Assembly (NCBI GenBank): GCA_030280995.1
Contig: JASXTE010000008.1
Span: 2,995,001-3,059,000, forward strand
DNA: 64,000 nucleotides
Origin: Hemileia vastatrix
Taxonomy: Eukaryota > Basidiomycota > Pucciniomycetes > Pucciniales > Zaghouaniaceae
Reading direction: 5' to 3'
A program made the position numbers and the translations under genes. Shown here piece after piece: positions 48,622-59,791 of the stretch (positions are counted from its first letter, which is position 1; each line of letters starts with the position of its first letter). Below the pieces are notes generated by a model, which saw only the letters and a program-made list of their open reading frames with translations, had not been told where the DNA came from and searched no databases.

Positions 48622-48900
48622 GAAAAAATGGGGGGGTATTGCTAGCAATACCCCTTGCTTGAGCTCCGTTGAGCCACAAATCTATGCTTGAATTATGCAG
48701 ACATCATCACCATGTAGGAAATTGTTTGGCCTTACATTTAGTCAGAGATTTGTCACAGATTGAGCTCAAGATGAACCTACATTGATCACCGTTTGATCTT
48801 GTAAAATCCTAATTTGATCATCAGTTAAGCTCCCTTTGATCTCACTTTGATCTAACATAAGCTTTTGCATATCCAATATGTCAACTATTCACTTTCAAAA
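48622..48900 (+). mobile_element. End of a CACCA-type DNA transposon
   Basis: CACCACAGA, then GGGGGGGTATTGCTAGCAAT (contains the palindrome GGTATTGCTAGCAATACC), then sequence homologous to the complement of 37330-37470. The body runs to the right; the other terminus was not found. The MITE at 53047-53877 has related ends with a GGACTTGCTAGCAAGTCC palindrome. Confidence 0.6.
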
Positions 48901-50558
48901 AGATTCATAATGAATTTCACATGGAATATTAGAAACGAAACCAGTAATTTTGAGTAAATGTCTCATCAAAATGATTAATCTACAACAAAATACCATCAAA
49001 ATTCAATCTGATTACTGAAAACTTTTGTTAAAATGACTAATAGATATTTAAATTGGAAAATAATATTCCATTTCTCAATTTCAAATTCAAAATATAAATC
49101 CTCGTTTGAAATGTGAATTTTGTAGATTCCTTGCCTTCCTATATTATGAGTAATATTTGAGGTATTTTACACCTTTGTAAATATGGTGTTGTGCTGCTAG
49201 AAATTATCTCTGTTTCAATTCAACTTTATTGAAGCTTGAGTCCAGAATGATAAATATTTTATAACTATTTTGAGAAAAAAGTCACTAGTAATGAATTTAG
49301 CCTTTTATCTGTCCTTTATTAAACCTCACTTAATCCTACTTAAATCCAAATTGACCCACAAAAACCTTATTTGGGATATTTTTAGCCCAGGATGATTCAA
49401 GATTGGAGCAAAATATTATTTTAAATATCCAATATGCCTATTGATTAAATTTCTTCAAGCTTACTTTAAATTCACATTAACATTAACTTTCACAGGAAAT
49501 ATTAAACACAAATCTTGAAAATATAGTATTTAAAATCATAATAAATATAATATAATATGCTTACAACAAAATTTTCTTTCTGGATTAATTGAAACAAAAA
49601 ATTGTTCATTTGTGAAAATAGAAAAAATACTATCCATCCTGAATTTAGAATTCATTTTTAAAAATTTAATGCCCCCTCACTTTCAAGTTTATCATGTATT
49701 TCGAAAATTATATTTTTAATAATTTTGTGAATAGTACACCTGAGATATAAACTTGGGGATATCAAAAACTAAAACATCAGCAAATTGAAATGTTTTTTAT
49801 TGTTATGAATGGAAATAATGATTGAAAAACACCATTAGAGCAAGTTTGATTTTGAATAATAGGCATACTTTCTCATGTAAATCTCAATAAAAATAATTTT
49901 TATTCTTACTTAAGTTGCAGTGGATACATTTGAGCTCAAAAAGAATTAAAATTGATAAAATAAGACTTCTATAGTTCATATTCAAAAATGAAATCACCCT
50001 TCATTATCTACCTGTAAACTATTTTAAATTGAATAATTTCAAAGTCAGTATATACTGATGTTATTTTTTCTTCTAAAAAATTTATTATATAGATTAATAG
50101 TCATAAACAGTTGACATAGATGTTAAATTTATATAAGCAATCTTTAATTCATAAAATGATAAAACTATCTTTTATGTAAAAAGTGATGAAGGAAAAAAAT
50201 ATTATTAAATTTTTGATGCACTATCAATAAAATTGAAGATAGAGCATATCAAAAGTTTAAACTTAATTTCAATTTTGATATCATCATTTTATTTTATTTT
50301 ACTTGAGTAGAAAACAGATTTTAAATCTCAATATAATTTTAAATCCCATTAGTTTGTAGATTTCAACATTTGAAACTATGAAATAAATATTTATGAAAGA
50401 ATTTTACAATATTTGCCCTTCTAAAAACTCATAAATCCAACTTCAAATCTTCTAACCTTCACAAGTAACCACAATGCATTCTGAAAATACTCTATATTTA
50501 AATAATTAAAGGTAAATAAAATTATGTTTTTATTCTTTATTTCAATTTTTGATAAATA

Positions 50559-50589
<31 letters not shown>

Positions 50590-52297
50590 ATTTCTTAAAA
50601 AGTCTAAGAGGGAACTTAATAGTGGTTTTGGCATTAGATATATAGATTCAACTTTCAAAAAATTTGTTTGGAATAAATTACAAAGACAAAAAGGATATAT
50701 TTTGATGAAAGAATACTGATTTAGGTTCTCTTAAAATATTATTAACCATTTTTATGGAATATTAATCCATGGTTATCATTCTTTATGATATTATCATAGA
50801 ATTTTTTCCTTTTTTAATATAATGATTTTCTATTGTGTGGTATGTAGGCTAAGATAAGTTTAAAAGATTTATTGAAGATATATATACCAGAAACAGTATA
50901 ATCTGTAGATTTATAACTATAACTTACTTTTCTGATGTTTTACATCATTGATAAGTAGCTCATGCATTACACAAGTAAATAATTATAGTCTCTGGAAATA
51001 ATTCCTTGTGAATTTCAAATTTTTTGTTATTCTTAAAATCATTACTCAAATAAACTAAAATTTCTTCAAATATTGATTGAAAGAAGGAGTTACAAAATCT
51101 TATTTGGTAGTTATAAAAGTTTGAGTTATTTTTCATATTATCAAGTATAATGAACATTTGTAAATTTTAACTTGAAAACTAGTGATCATAGCAAAGTAAT
51201 ACTGGAAGAATCAGATAAAAAGGGTGGAATAAAGTCATAGCACAACAGGAAATGATACAAAATTGTTGATTTTTATCTCATAAAATTCAACTTATTTTTA
51301 ACATATTTTACCACCTTTAGATAATGTTTAGTGGATTTTAACATTATTATAACAAGCAAACTTAACAATGTTTTGATTTTTTTAACAAAAATAAATATTG
51401 TTAGATCATTTTTTTAAAAAATATGACTTATTTTTATGCTTTATCTACAATAGTTAGTAGTTTTTTTTGCAGAAATTACTTGTTTTGATATTCTATTTTT
51501 GAATTTTTTAAGAGACTTCATTGCATTAAAGTTTTGTAATAATTTTTCATTAAAGCATCATATTTTAAATCTAGAGAATTGGTTTTGAAATAATATATAT
51601 TTTCATGTTAATTGACTCATTATTTTTGGATTGATAAATTATGTTAAAATTGGGATTGCTTATTTCTAGTGAGTGTACATCATAGTTTGTTTTCAAATCA
51701 AAGATTAATAAATGGTGAAATTTGGTAAAATTCTAAATATCTTTTAAACCTTTTTGATTTAAATAATGTTTAATGTTATGTAATCATTCTATAAGTAGAA
51801 CACAGTTAAAATCTGATAATGGTACATTGCTTTCAATTTATAATACTAAAATTCTATTCTACTTGAAACAATGTAAACTAAAGCTTGGTATCTCATAAGA
51901 AACTCACAATTTTCAAAAATCATATTTCCAACTTTTTAAACATGATACACATTAAAATATATTTTTAGAATAATTTCCTAATTAGTTTCAAATACTAGAA
52001 AATAATGACCTCAATTTATTTTAATACTTAAACCATTCTGATGAGTGAATTTCACAATCCTCTAAGTAACATATGGTTACCATTTATACACATATGCATG
52101 ATTTCTCCTTTTGTTTAATTTTAGCTGAATCTAAAAAGTAAAATCACATGTTGAATATCATCTATAGATAAACTTCTTATATTAGAAGCTAATATTTCAT
52201 ATGAGAAATTTGTTATTGAGTTTGGGAAACATTAATAAGTGTTGGGTATTATAATTGAGCCATTTATTCAAGTAAATAAAAAAGGATGACGTTCTAA

Positions 52298-52346
<49 letters not shown>

Positions 52347-53046
52347 AAAATTAATTATATAGTAGCATTTAACCATGTTTTTATACTAATGTCATATAAA
52401 AAAAGGGATTGAACTAAAACTTTCAGTAACGAAAATAAAAATAAGATAAGTTAATATTCTTGTTTATATTCTCATATTTTTGAAATGGCTTACTTAAGGG
52501 AGAAAATTATTTGGTTTTAGAGTACAAGAATTTCTAGATAAAAATCTTCACAATATAGTTTGACCCTCTCAAAAAGAAAATTCCTCAAATTTTACTATCA
52601 CATTTTATATATTTGTTAAGTAATAGAAAATGGAGTTGTGTCTTTGACAATGAAGCTTTAGAAAATGAAATAAATGATTTAAATTTATAATATAATTTTT
52701 GAAACAATAAATCATGTATTCAAAAAAAATTATATATCTTACAATCAAGATAACAGTATTAATTAAGCAACTCTAACAACTTTGGAAAGAAACAAGAAAA
52801 AAATAATTAGTAAAATGCATAAGTTATTTTTGGAATTTAAGGAAACTTAATAGCTCTACCTGTAAACTAGCCTTAAAGCAGGTTTGGATTTAACATGTGG
52901 AAATTCATACATAGTACCCTTCCATCATTAGAGCAGAATAAAATTTATGTAGTTTTATTTTTTTAATTTATAATAGTATTTTTATTTTTGGCTTTTTCAT
53001 TAGTATAACTATATATTTTTTAACTTTTTTGTTTTTCATAACATAA
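48901..53046. other. Long AT-rich gene-poor stretch
   Basis: About 4.1 kb without a supported gene. Two AT dinucleotide tracts lie here (about 50559-50590 and 52304-52343). Part of it may be the body of the CACCA-type element that starts at 48622, but no coding or right terminus is visible. Confidence 0.5.
52304..52343. repeat. (AT)n microsatellite
   Basis: An uninterrupted AT dinucleotide run of roughly 38 bases, self-complementary. Confidence 0.97.
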
Positions 53047-53877
53047 CACCACGCAATATGGGGGGCGGACTTGCTAGCAAGTCCACAACCTTGAACCCTA
53101 ATTCATATCTTTTTGAGCACACATTGAGGAAGTGATGAAACCATCATGAAGAAGTATTGAATTTACTTTGAACACAAATGGGGCTACAAGGGCCGGAAAG
53201 GCTGGAGAGAGGGGTGAGGAAGGGTGTATGGGGTAGCGAAAAGGTTGGGAAAGAGTTGGAAGGGAAGATTAAGGGTTCCGAGGCATTTTAAATGAAGAAA
53301 AGGGTCTGGGAGAGGTTGAGAGGGGTGAAATGGGGATCAAAAGAGGATGGCATACAATGGGGCTGGGAGGATAGCGAAAGGCATGGGAAGGGAAGACAAG
53401 CATGTGTTGATAGAATTGAAAGGGATGGAGATTGGTGCAAACAGAGTGTGAAAATAGGAGGATGAACTCTGTTCTTTGGGCAAAGAACAGAGTTCACTTC
53501 CATAAAATATTAGCTGAAACAAAACAGAGTGTGAAAATAGGAGGATGAACTCTGTTCTTCGGGCGAAGAACAGAGTTCACTTCCATAAAATAGTAGCTGA
53601 AACATAGTTTTCAATTCTGTAAAAACAGTTGTAGGTAATAGAAAAAGTCACTGATCTTCAAAAAATACTTTGCATTGAGTAGACTCATGGAATGATTTTT
53701 TCTGGCTTCCATTCAGTTATCCTCACACTTTCACTATGTTTTCAATATAGATCCATTGTTATTTGTGTGATACTTCAAGTGAAAGTTCAGTATTACTTCA
53801 GTCTGAGTTCCATCTGATTTCCATCTGACTTCAAGTTGCGGACTTGCTAGCAAGTCCTCCCCCTATATTGCGTGGTG
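53047..53877. mobile_element. 831-bp MITE with CACCAC termini and TAA duplication
   Basis: Left end CACCACGCAATATGGGGGGC then GGACTTGCTAGCAAGTCC; right end is the complement with two or three differences (GGACTTGCTAGCAAGTCC, then CCCCCTATATTGCGTGGTG). TAA stands directly outside both ends (53044-53046 and 53878-53880), a 3-bp duplication as made by PIF/Harbinger-like and some other transposases. No transposase inside; a GGG-rich segment at 53160-53420 and a tandem hairpin repeat at 53441-53603 fill it. Family is inferred only from the TSD length. Confidence 0.88.
53441..53603. repeat. Tandem 83-bp repeat, each with a 34-nt hairpin
   Basis: Two copies with an 83-bp period. Each holds a hairpin with arm TGAACTCTGTTCTT (53463-53496 and 53546-53579) around a GGGC loop. 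The base pair next to the loop is T-A in copy 1 and C-G in copy 2, so both arms changed together. Confidence 0.93.
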
Positions 53878-53880
53878 TAA

Positions 53881-55334
53881 GTTCAAAGCTGCACATCACT
53901 ACTTCAAGATGAAACTCCATATAATGTAATCAATGAATGATATATTATAATGAATTTTACTAGAGACTTTTCAAAAATGGTGATTAAGAATACTTATTAT
54001 AATTTTTTAAATTTTTATTATTATTCTATCTCTTGAAAGGAGATGGCCATATCTCAATTTAATTAGTTTTTCCTCAGAAAAATTTATTCTTGATATAAAT
54101 AAAATTGCATCACTATTAACTAGATGTTATTATACAATTTTAACAATTTTTTTATCTGAACATAGTTGAAAGTATGTATAAATTAAAGTGTTTCCACATA
54201 GTCTTACTATTATCCCACCATTATTTTCACATTTAGATTTCATTATAACTGTAAAATAAGTTTTTCAATAATTTTAATAATACCTTAATATTTAATAATT
54301 TAGTTACATAGTAGATTTTTTATCCTTTTTTTTTATGAGGCTTATTATATAAACACTACTTTTAGATTTTATCCATTTTGATGTCTGATAATTTAAATTT
54401 TCATTTAACTACCCAAATTATATCAAAAAAAATTCAAAAGTATATTTTTTTAATGTACTCTTTTTGATAAACTTATCATTTCTTATAGGTTATTCTTCAA
54501 CTATTTATTGTAATTAACTACCCACTCATTTATGGTCTGTTATTGTTGTTCATTAAATACAGACAAAATAAGGATACTCTCATATTATATTGGAGTTTTA
54601 AATTAAAAAGTAAATACTAGTGGCTGGTATTAAATATGAAGTTGTTATAACTAAGTTGAACATTAATTAATTATTAAATGGCATTTTATATTACAAATTT
54701 TATTGAATGTATATAAAAATAACACTCAAGAAATATATATAAGATATATATATAACCATTGTATATCAAAAATGAAGTACTTATCAACATGGTCTTTTTA
54801 AATGATTTTCAAATTTACTTAAAGAGACATTAATATTACCAATTCAAATTTTATATCAAATACAACAATATTATTATTTCATTTTTAATTATTTTACAAA
54901 AAATTTGAGTTTCAAAGTAATTTAATTCAGTATTTAATGAATGTTTTTGAAAAATATTTTTAAAAATAGAAATAACCCCTCACAAAAAAAAATATAATTT
55001 TTTTTACTTACAATTTGCACCATATTTCTACCCTTAAAATATTTGTATTCTTCTAACAAAAATATTTTTTAAATAAATTTAAAAATTTTTTCATTATTCA
55101 ATTACAAAATGTCAAATTTATAATTTATTTTACCTTACTAAAAAATTTAGTTGAAAATTTAATTTTGTATTTCCAAAAAATAAACTTAAATGTCAAAAAT
55201 TAAAAAAACAAAATTATAAATATAATTATGAGAAAGAGGTAGATTAAATTTATAATATTCATATAAAAAAAATTCATATATTTTATGGTGTTTGAATTTT
55301 AAATTTAATGTATTAAAAATTAATTATTAAATAA
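53881..55334. other. AT-rich stretch, nothing recognised
   Basis: About 1.45 kb, extremely A/T-rich, no gene or repeat supported. It ends abruptly at the GC-richer hairpin cluster. Confidence 0.5.
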
Positions 55335-56037
55335 CCAAGCCAAATGAAATTGGCTTGGATTTTTGGTATCACTAGAACTTATTTTTTTTCTTATACTCAC
55401 ATTTTAATTTTTAATTTTTTTTTTCTACATTTCTCATTTTTTTTTTATGATTTTTAATGTTTTTAAGACCGAAGTTGCTTTCAAACAACTTCGGTCTAAC
55501 GTTTCTCTCACTTTCCCACCAGATTGCACCTGGTAGGGAAAGTCGCTTCCATTTTAGAGACCAAAGTCCCTTGCAGGGACTTTGGTTTCTCTGTGTGCAT
55601 TGCACAGCCAGAAAAAAACTGGCTGTGCAATGCACTGCATGCAGCACATGCAACACGCATCGCTGCTGCAAGTAATGCGCATTGCATGCAGCAGAAATGC
55701 GCGTTGCACATGCTGCGCATATCTCATGCAGCTGACTTGATATCAGCTGCATGAAATATGGTAGCGATTGTGCAACGCGCGTTACTTGCAGCAGCAACGC
55801 GCGTTGCACACTGCTTTGGCCACCTCCCAGCCTAGTAAATTAGATGGGAGGGTGGCAAACATAACAGCAAGCAATCGAAGTCGCTTTTAGCGACTTCGAT
55901 TGCTTGAAAGAGACACTTCCAGCCAGGGGAAACCTGGCTGGAAGTACTAAATTGCAATGTAAGGGACCCAAGCCAATTTCAAAGGCTTGGGTCATAAATT
56001 AAGGTTTCTAAAAAGCAGCCAGTATAAATCTGGCTGC
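55335..56037. repeat. Hairpin cluster B (about 11 stem-loops, GC-rich core)
   Basis: Consecutive unrelated stem-loops: CCAAGCCAA..TTGGCTTGG (55335), GACCGAAGTTG..CAACTTCGGTC (55468), GACCAAAGTCCC..GGGACTTTGGTT (55559), TTGCACAGCCAG..CTGGCTGTGCAA (55599), CATGCAGCTGA..TCAGCTGCATG (55724), GTGCAACGCGCGTT..AACGCGCGTTGCAC (55769), CCTCCCAGCC..GGGAGG (55826), CAATCGAAGTCGC..GCGACTTCGATTG (55873), CTTCCAGCCAGG..CCTGGCTGGAAG (55917), GACCCAAGCC..GGCTTGGGTC (55966) and GCAGCCAG..CTGGCTGC (56015). The core 55625-55810 is a dense nest of GCATGC, TGCAGC and GCGCGTTGCAC words. Same design as cluster A and at the same place relative to the neighbouring dioxygenase gene. Confidence 0.92.
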
Positions 56038-57081
56038 AATAAAAAGTAAATTTTTTAAATAAAATACATAAAAAAATAAAAATTTGTTCAAATAAAATAT
56101 ACAACACTCTTTCTCCAGTAAGAAACAGCCTTCCATTGTTACACATAGAAACAAAATCAAATGTTTCTTTCATCAACATTGGCCATGTTTCAATATTTTG
56201 AACCAAGTAAGATCAGGAAAAAGGTCACAGCAAAAAAATTGCATAATTAAAAGTCTCCCAATTTAATATGGTGCGGAGGTTCATATTTTAGAAATAGGTG
56301 GTGCACATTATAGTTTCCTTTAAAAAAATTCAAAAATGAATTAATTTTGGCGCAATGTAAATTTAAATGTGATGAGTGTATGTTTTTTAGCTACGTGAAA
56401 CATGGTAGCTAGAATTATGTGGCGTCAATTTTTTTTAGATGTGAAATTCAGTGTTCCACAAATGTGCATCTGTACAACATGCAGCCAAGTAAATTCTAGC
56501 TGGAATTAGTATATGCATGGGAAAAAATGATCATGCTGTGTACAGTGCCTTGGCAACATCATTCTTGGAATTTAGATGAAGTTTATCATATGACTTGGTG
56601 AGCTGCATTTTTTTGAAAATGTGATCAGTGAAAATTCATGATATATACATCTGTTTGCCACCCGATTTATTTTTCCTTTCTCTTTCTCACTTACCTTTTT
56701 CAAAAATTATCAATCATATTTTTGCTTTATCATTTTGAATTATTGGTACTATTTTCTTGACCTTATCTGATTACCGGTAAGCAAATTTTTCTTGCTATTG
56801 CATTTCATATCATTTTGGTTTGTTACACTTTTTTACACTTTTGACAAGTTAATCTAATGATTCTAATTCTGAATTTATTTTTATGGTATCTTTTACTGTA
56901 CCCTTTCGATTCATTATAAAATAATTCTTTTTCAGTTAACTTAAAGTTTTTTTATTTGTTTGTCAATTTACTTTTCTTTATTCCTTATCAAAAATGTTCA
57001 ATTTATTTATCTAACCATTTATTTTTTAAAACAGTGATTATAAAATAAACTTTATAATTAATTTTGATCAATCAGCTACAA
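56038..57081. other. Upstream region of TET/JBP copy 2
   Basis: About 1 kb, AT-rich, probably promoter and 5' untranslated sequence of the dioxygenase gene. No specific site supported. Confidence 0.4.
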
Positions 57082-58993
57082 ATGGAAGAAGATTTTATAG
57101 ACATGTAAGTTCATGTTTTGCTTATCATTTTTCTATATTTCTTTAATACTTTCTCAACCATTATATTATTAATATGAAAAGTAAAACATCATCTCGTACT
57201 TGCTGAAAGCATACAGGATAATGTTTTGCTTTTCATAATAATAATTAGATTGTTTGTACTTTACCTTTAATTTATTGATTTTTAAGTTGTTTCAAAGTCT
57301 CGTACTTGCTGAAAGCATACAGGACAATGCTACAATTTAAAAATTAATAATTTTTTGAAGTATAACTTTCTAAGTCAATATATTGATCAGAGCAAGATTT
57401 TTCATTTTATATATGTGGATATCATAATTCCGTAAATTTTTTAATATTACTAGTGTATTGGAGTTATACTTTCATTATATTATTAATATTAAGTGTAGAG
57501 CCAAATCTCGTACTTGCTGAATGCATACAGGATAAAGCTATACTCTTTATATGTATAATTTAATAAAGTATACCTTTGAAACGCTTTCTTAATATTTGAA
57601 ATAAAGAAAAAGTATATAAATTTACTAATATGTAGATATGCTAACTTTTGTATTTCTAATATTGAAGATATGATAAAGTTAAAGGTATCATTGACTGATA
57701 ATTGAAATTATGTTACTATTTTCTAATTTTTGATTTTTTTCTATTTTAAATCAAAATTGAATTCTCTTAGGATTGAACCATCAATGAGTAACGATTTGAA
57801 AAAAAAAAACGGCCAGGGAAGAACTCTAACAATAGGTGGGCGAAAGACATTGATACTGGAATGAAACTTGTAAACGCTCTTGGAATGGATACAAACGGGA
57901 AGAAGCCACATTTCTATGCACGATCTTATGCAAATAATATGACAGATTGCAATAATTATTACAATTTTTTTCCTGGATGTAGTATTTATAAACCAAAAGG
58001 TGTCTTAATACCTAATGTTCTTGTGCAGACTTTTGAAATTCATGAGCTCAAAGAACTAGATATGTTAGAAGCTACGGTGCGATGCATTAAGGATCTTTCT
58101 TACTGCGAACATGAAATTAAAAATAATGGTTATCATCAAAGAGCTGGTGGTTTTGGAAAAATGTTTGGTGGTGGCTTTATTTTAGATAGAAAGAAATCTT
58201 TACATATTCGTAAGTATCACTTTTTTTAATTTAAATACTGAATTTTTGAATGCTTTTCCTTGCAGATGAATACACTGATGATATTGTAAAAACGGATGAA
58301 TATAAAAAACGAATGAAGAGGATTGCAATGTACTTTGAATATTTTTTTAAAAAAATATCATATGTAAAGTACAATGAGGCAACTAATCTTTGCGCAAAAC
58401 TTGGTATTCCTGGATTTTCAAAAGTTTCTAGTGAAGAAGAGGGTGTACCGTTTGCTAGTAATTTAACTTGGACATCTGGAGGGAATGGTAATGGGTTCTC
58501 TAATGAGGTTCATCTCGATAAGGATGCAAGTGAGTATACTTTAGGAATATTTTTTCCTAAAGATACAGAAAAAAACACCATTCATATGAAGTATGATAAG
58601 ACCCAACCACGACAAATAGGTGGAGAACTTATGTTTCCCGAAATTCGAAGTAAAATCAACTTTGAAGCAACTAATGGAATAACAGTGACATTATGGCCTG
58701 CCAATCAACTAAGGCATTTTACCTCAAGATGTCATGAAATTCCTGGCTTCACTAGGATAGGTTCTTCTATTCAAATCAGCACTAGACTTTTTCATGCTAT
58801 AGAAAAGCTTAATGTTTTTGATATTGATATTTCAGAATACTTAGAAATTAAAAAAGAAAAATTTAGGTTAGAATATTTGATTAGTGCTTTGAGAGTTTTT
58901 TTGAAAAGAGATGACTTAATAGAGGAAGAAATAGAATCAGCAAAGTATTATTTATCTAATGTTAAGACAAATCTAAAAAATCTAGATATATAA
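57082..58993 (+). CDS. TET/JBP-like 2OG-Fe(II) dioxygenase copy 2
   Basis: Predicted iron- and 2-oxoglutarate-dependent dioxygenase; TET/JBP enzymes oxidise 5-methylcytosine or thymine in DNA. Exons 57082-57104, 57771-58209 and 58266-58993 (introns 57105-57770 and 58210-58265, GTAAG donors, AG acceptors), about 395 residues. Exon 2 has a basic start, then MKLVNALGMDTNGKKPHFYARSY and LEATVRCIKDLSYCEHEI. The catalytic part, in exon 3, shows NLTWTSGGNGNGF, the HxD ligands HLD at 58511-58519 (HLDKDASEYTLGIF), GGELMFPEI, LWPANQLRHFT with the distal His, and GSSIQISTRLF with a candidate 2OG Arg. A Lys/Glu-rich helical tail follows. The A-run at 57799-57809 has 11 A; 12 would restore the frame from ATG 57082, so this is either a sequencing slip or a one-base lesion. 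Otherwise intact, unlike its paralogue at 20-21 kb. Confidence 0.75.
57192..57535 (+). repeat. Three copies of a 29-bp motif in the first intron
   Basis: TCTCGTACTTGCTGAAAGCA followed by TACAGGA occurs at 57192, 57298 and 57506, all in the same orientation and almost unchanged (one A/T and one T/C difference), while the sequence between them is unrelated AT-rich DNA. The motif was not seen elsewhere in the window. Confidence 0.93.
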
Positions 58994-59791
58994 ATATTAA
59001 AAATTTATATTATATATACACAACTTAATGCAAATTTAAACATGATAAATACTGGGAGTAGCTGTAACATTTTCAGTTTTGATAATTATAGTATTATCTA
59101 TTTTTTTTATTTGTGAAATAAAATAATTTTTTTTCATAATATTATAAGAAAATTTGATTTACTTTTGAGGAAATATATAAGTTGTGAAATCTTTAAATGT
59201 CATTTTTATTAAATTGGTAGCAAAGGTTCTAAAATAAAAAAACTATAATAAAGAATTTGAAATATATTAGCCATAAAAATGTGCATTTAATGCTACCAAA
59301 TTAACTGTATAGTATTTTAGGTCAAACAGGCTTATTAATAAAAAAGGTAATAATAAAGAGTTGAAGAAAGAATTTTGAATCAATAATAGATTAAATTGTA
59401 TTTTTTTAAGAATGTACTCATTTAATTATTTAAATTGTTCTACTTCTGATTAAAAATGTTACAATCAACGAAAATATTTGTAATAAATAATAGATTATAT
59501 AATATTAAAGGTAAAGTAACAAAACTAGAGCAGTTATCATATTTTTATATAAACAATAAAATATTTAAGAATTTAATACAAGTATTTGAAATCATATAAG
59601 TAGATTTTAAAATCTTTGTTATTGCTGGACTTACAATAATTTTTTTTAATAATTAATTTAGAAAATCATGTCAAAGGTTACTTAATAAATTTCAAAGATG
59701 GTCACATTTTTGACGTATTTGAAGGAAAATAACTTGAATTATACAAGATATATCATATAGACAGAACTTTATCTATTTACATGTTGGAATA
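58994..59791. other. Gap between convergent TET/JBP copy 2 and family X copy 2
   Basis: About 800 AT-rich bases between two converging 3' ends; no terminator motif or gene can be supported. Confidence 0.5.

Noticed and set aside
55411..55809. 132-codon Cys/Ala-rich open frame on the minus strand and overlapping frames
   Set aside because: Spans the GC-rich hairpin cluster; overlapping frames on both strands share the same repeated words, so it is an artefact of the palindromes.
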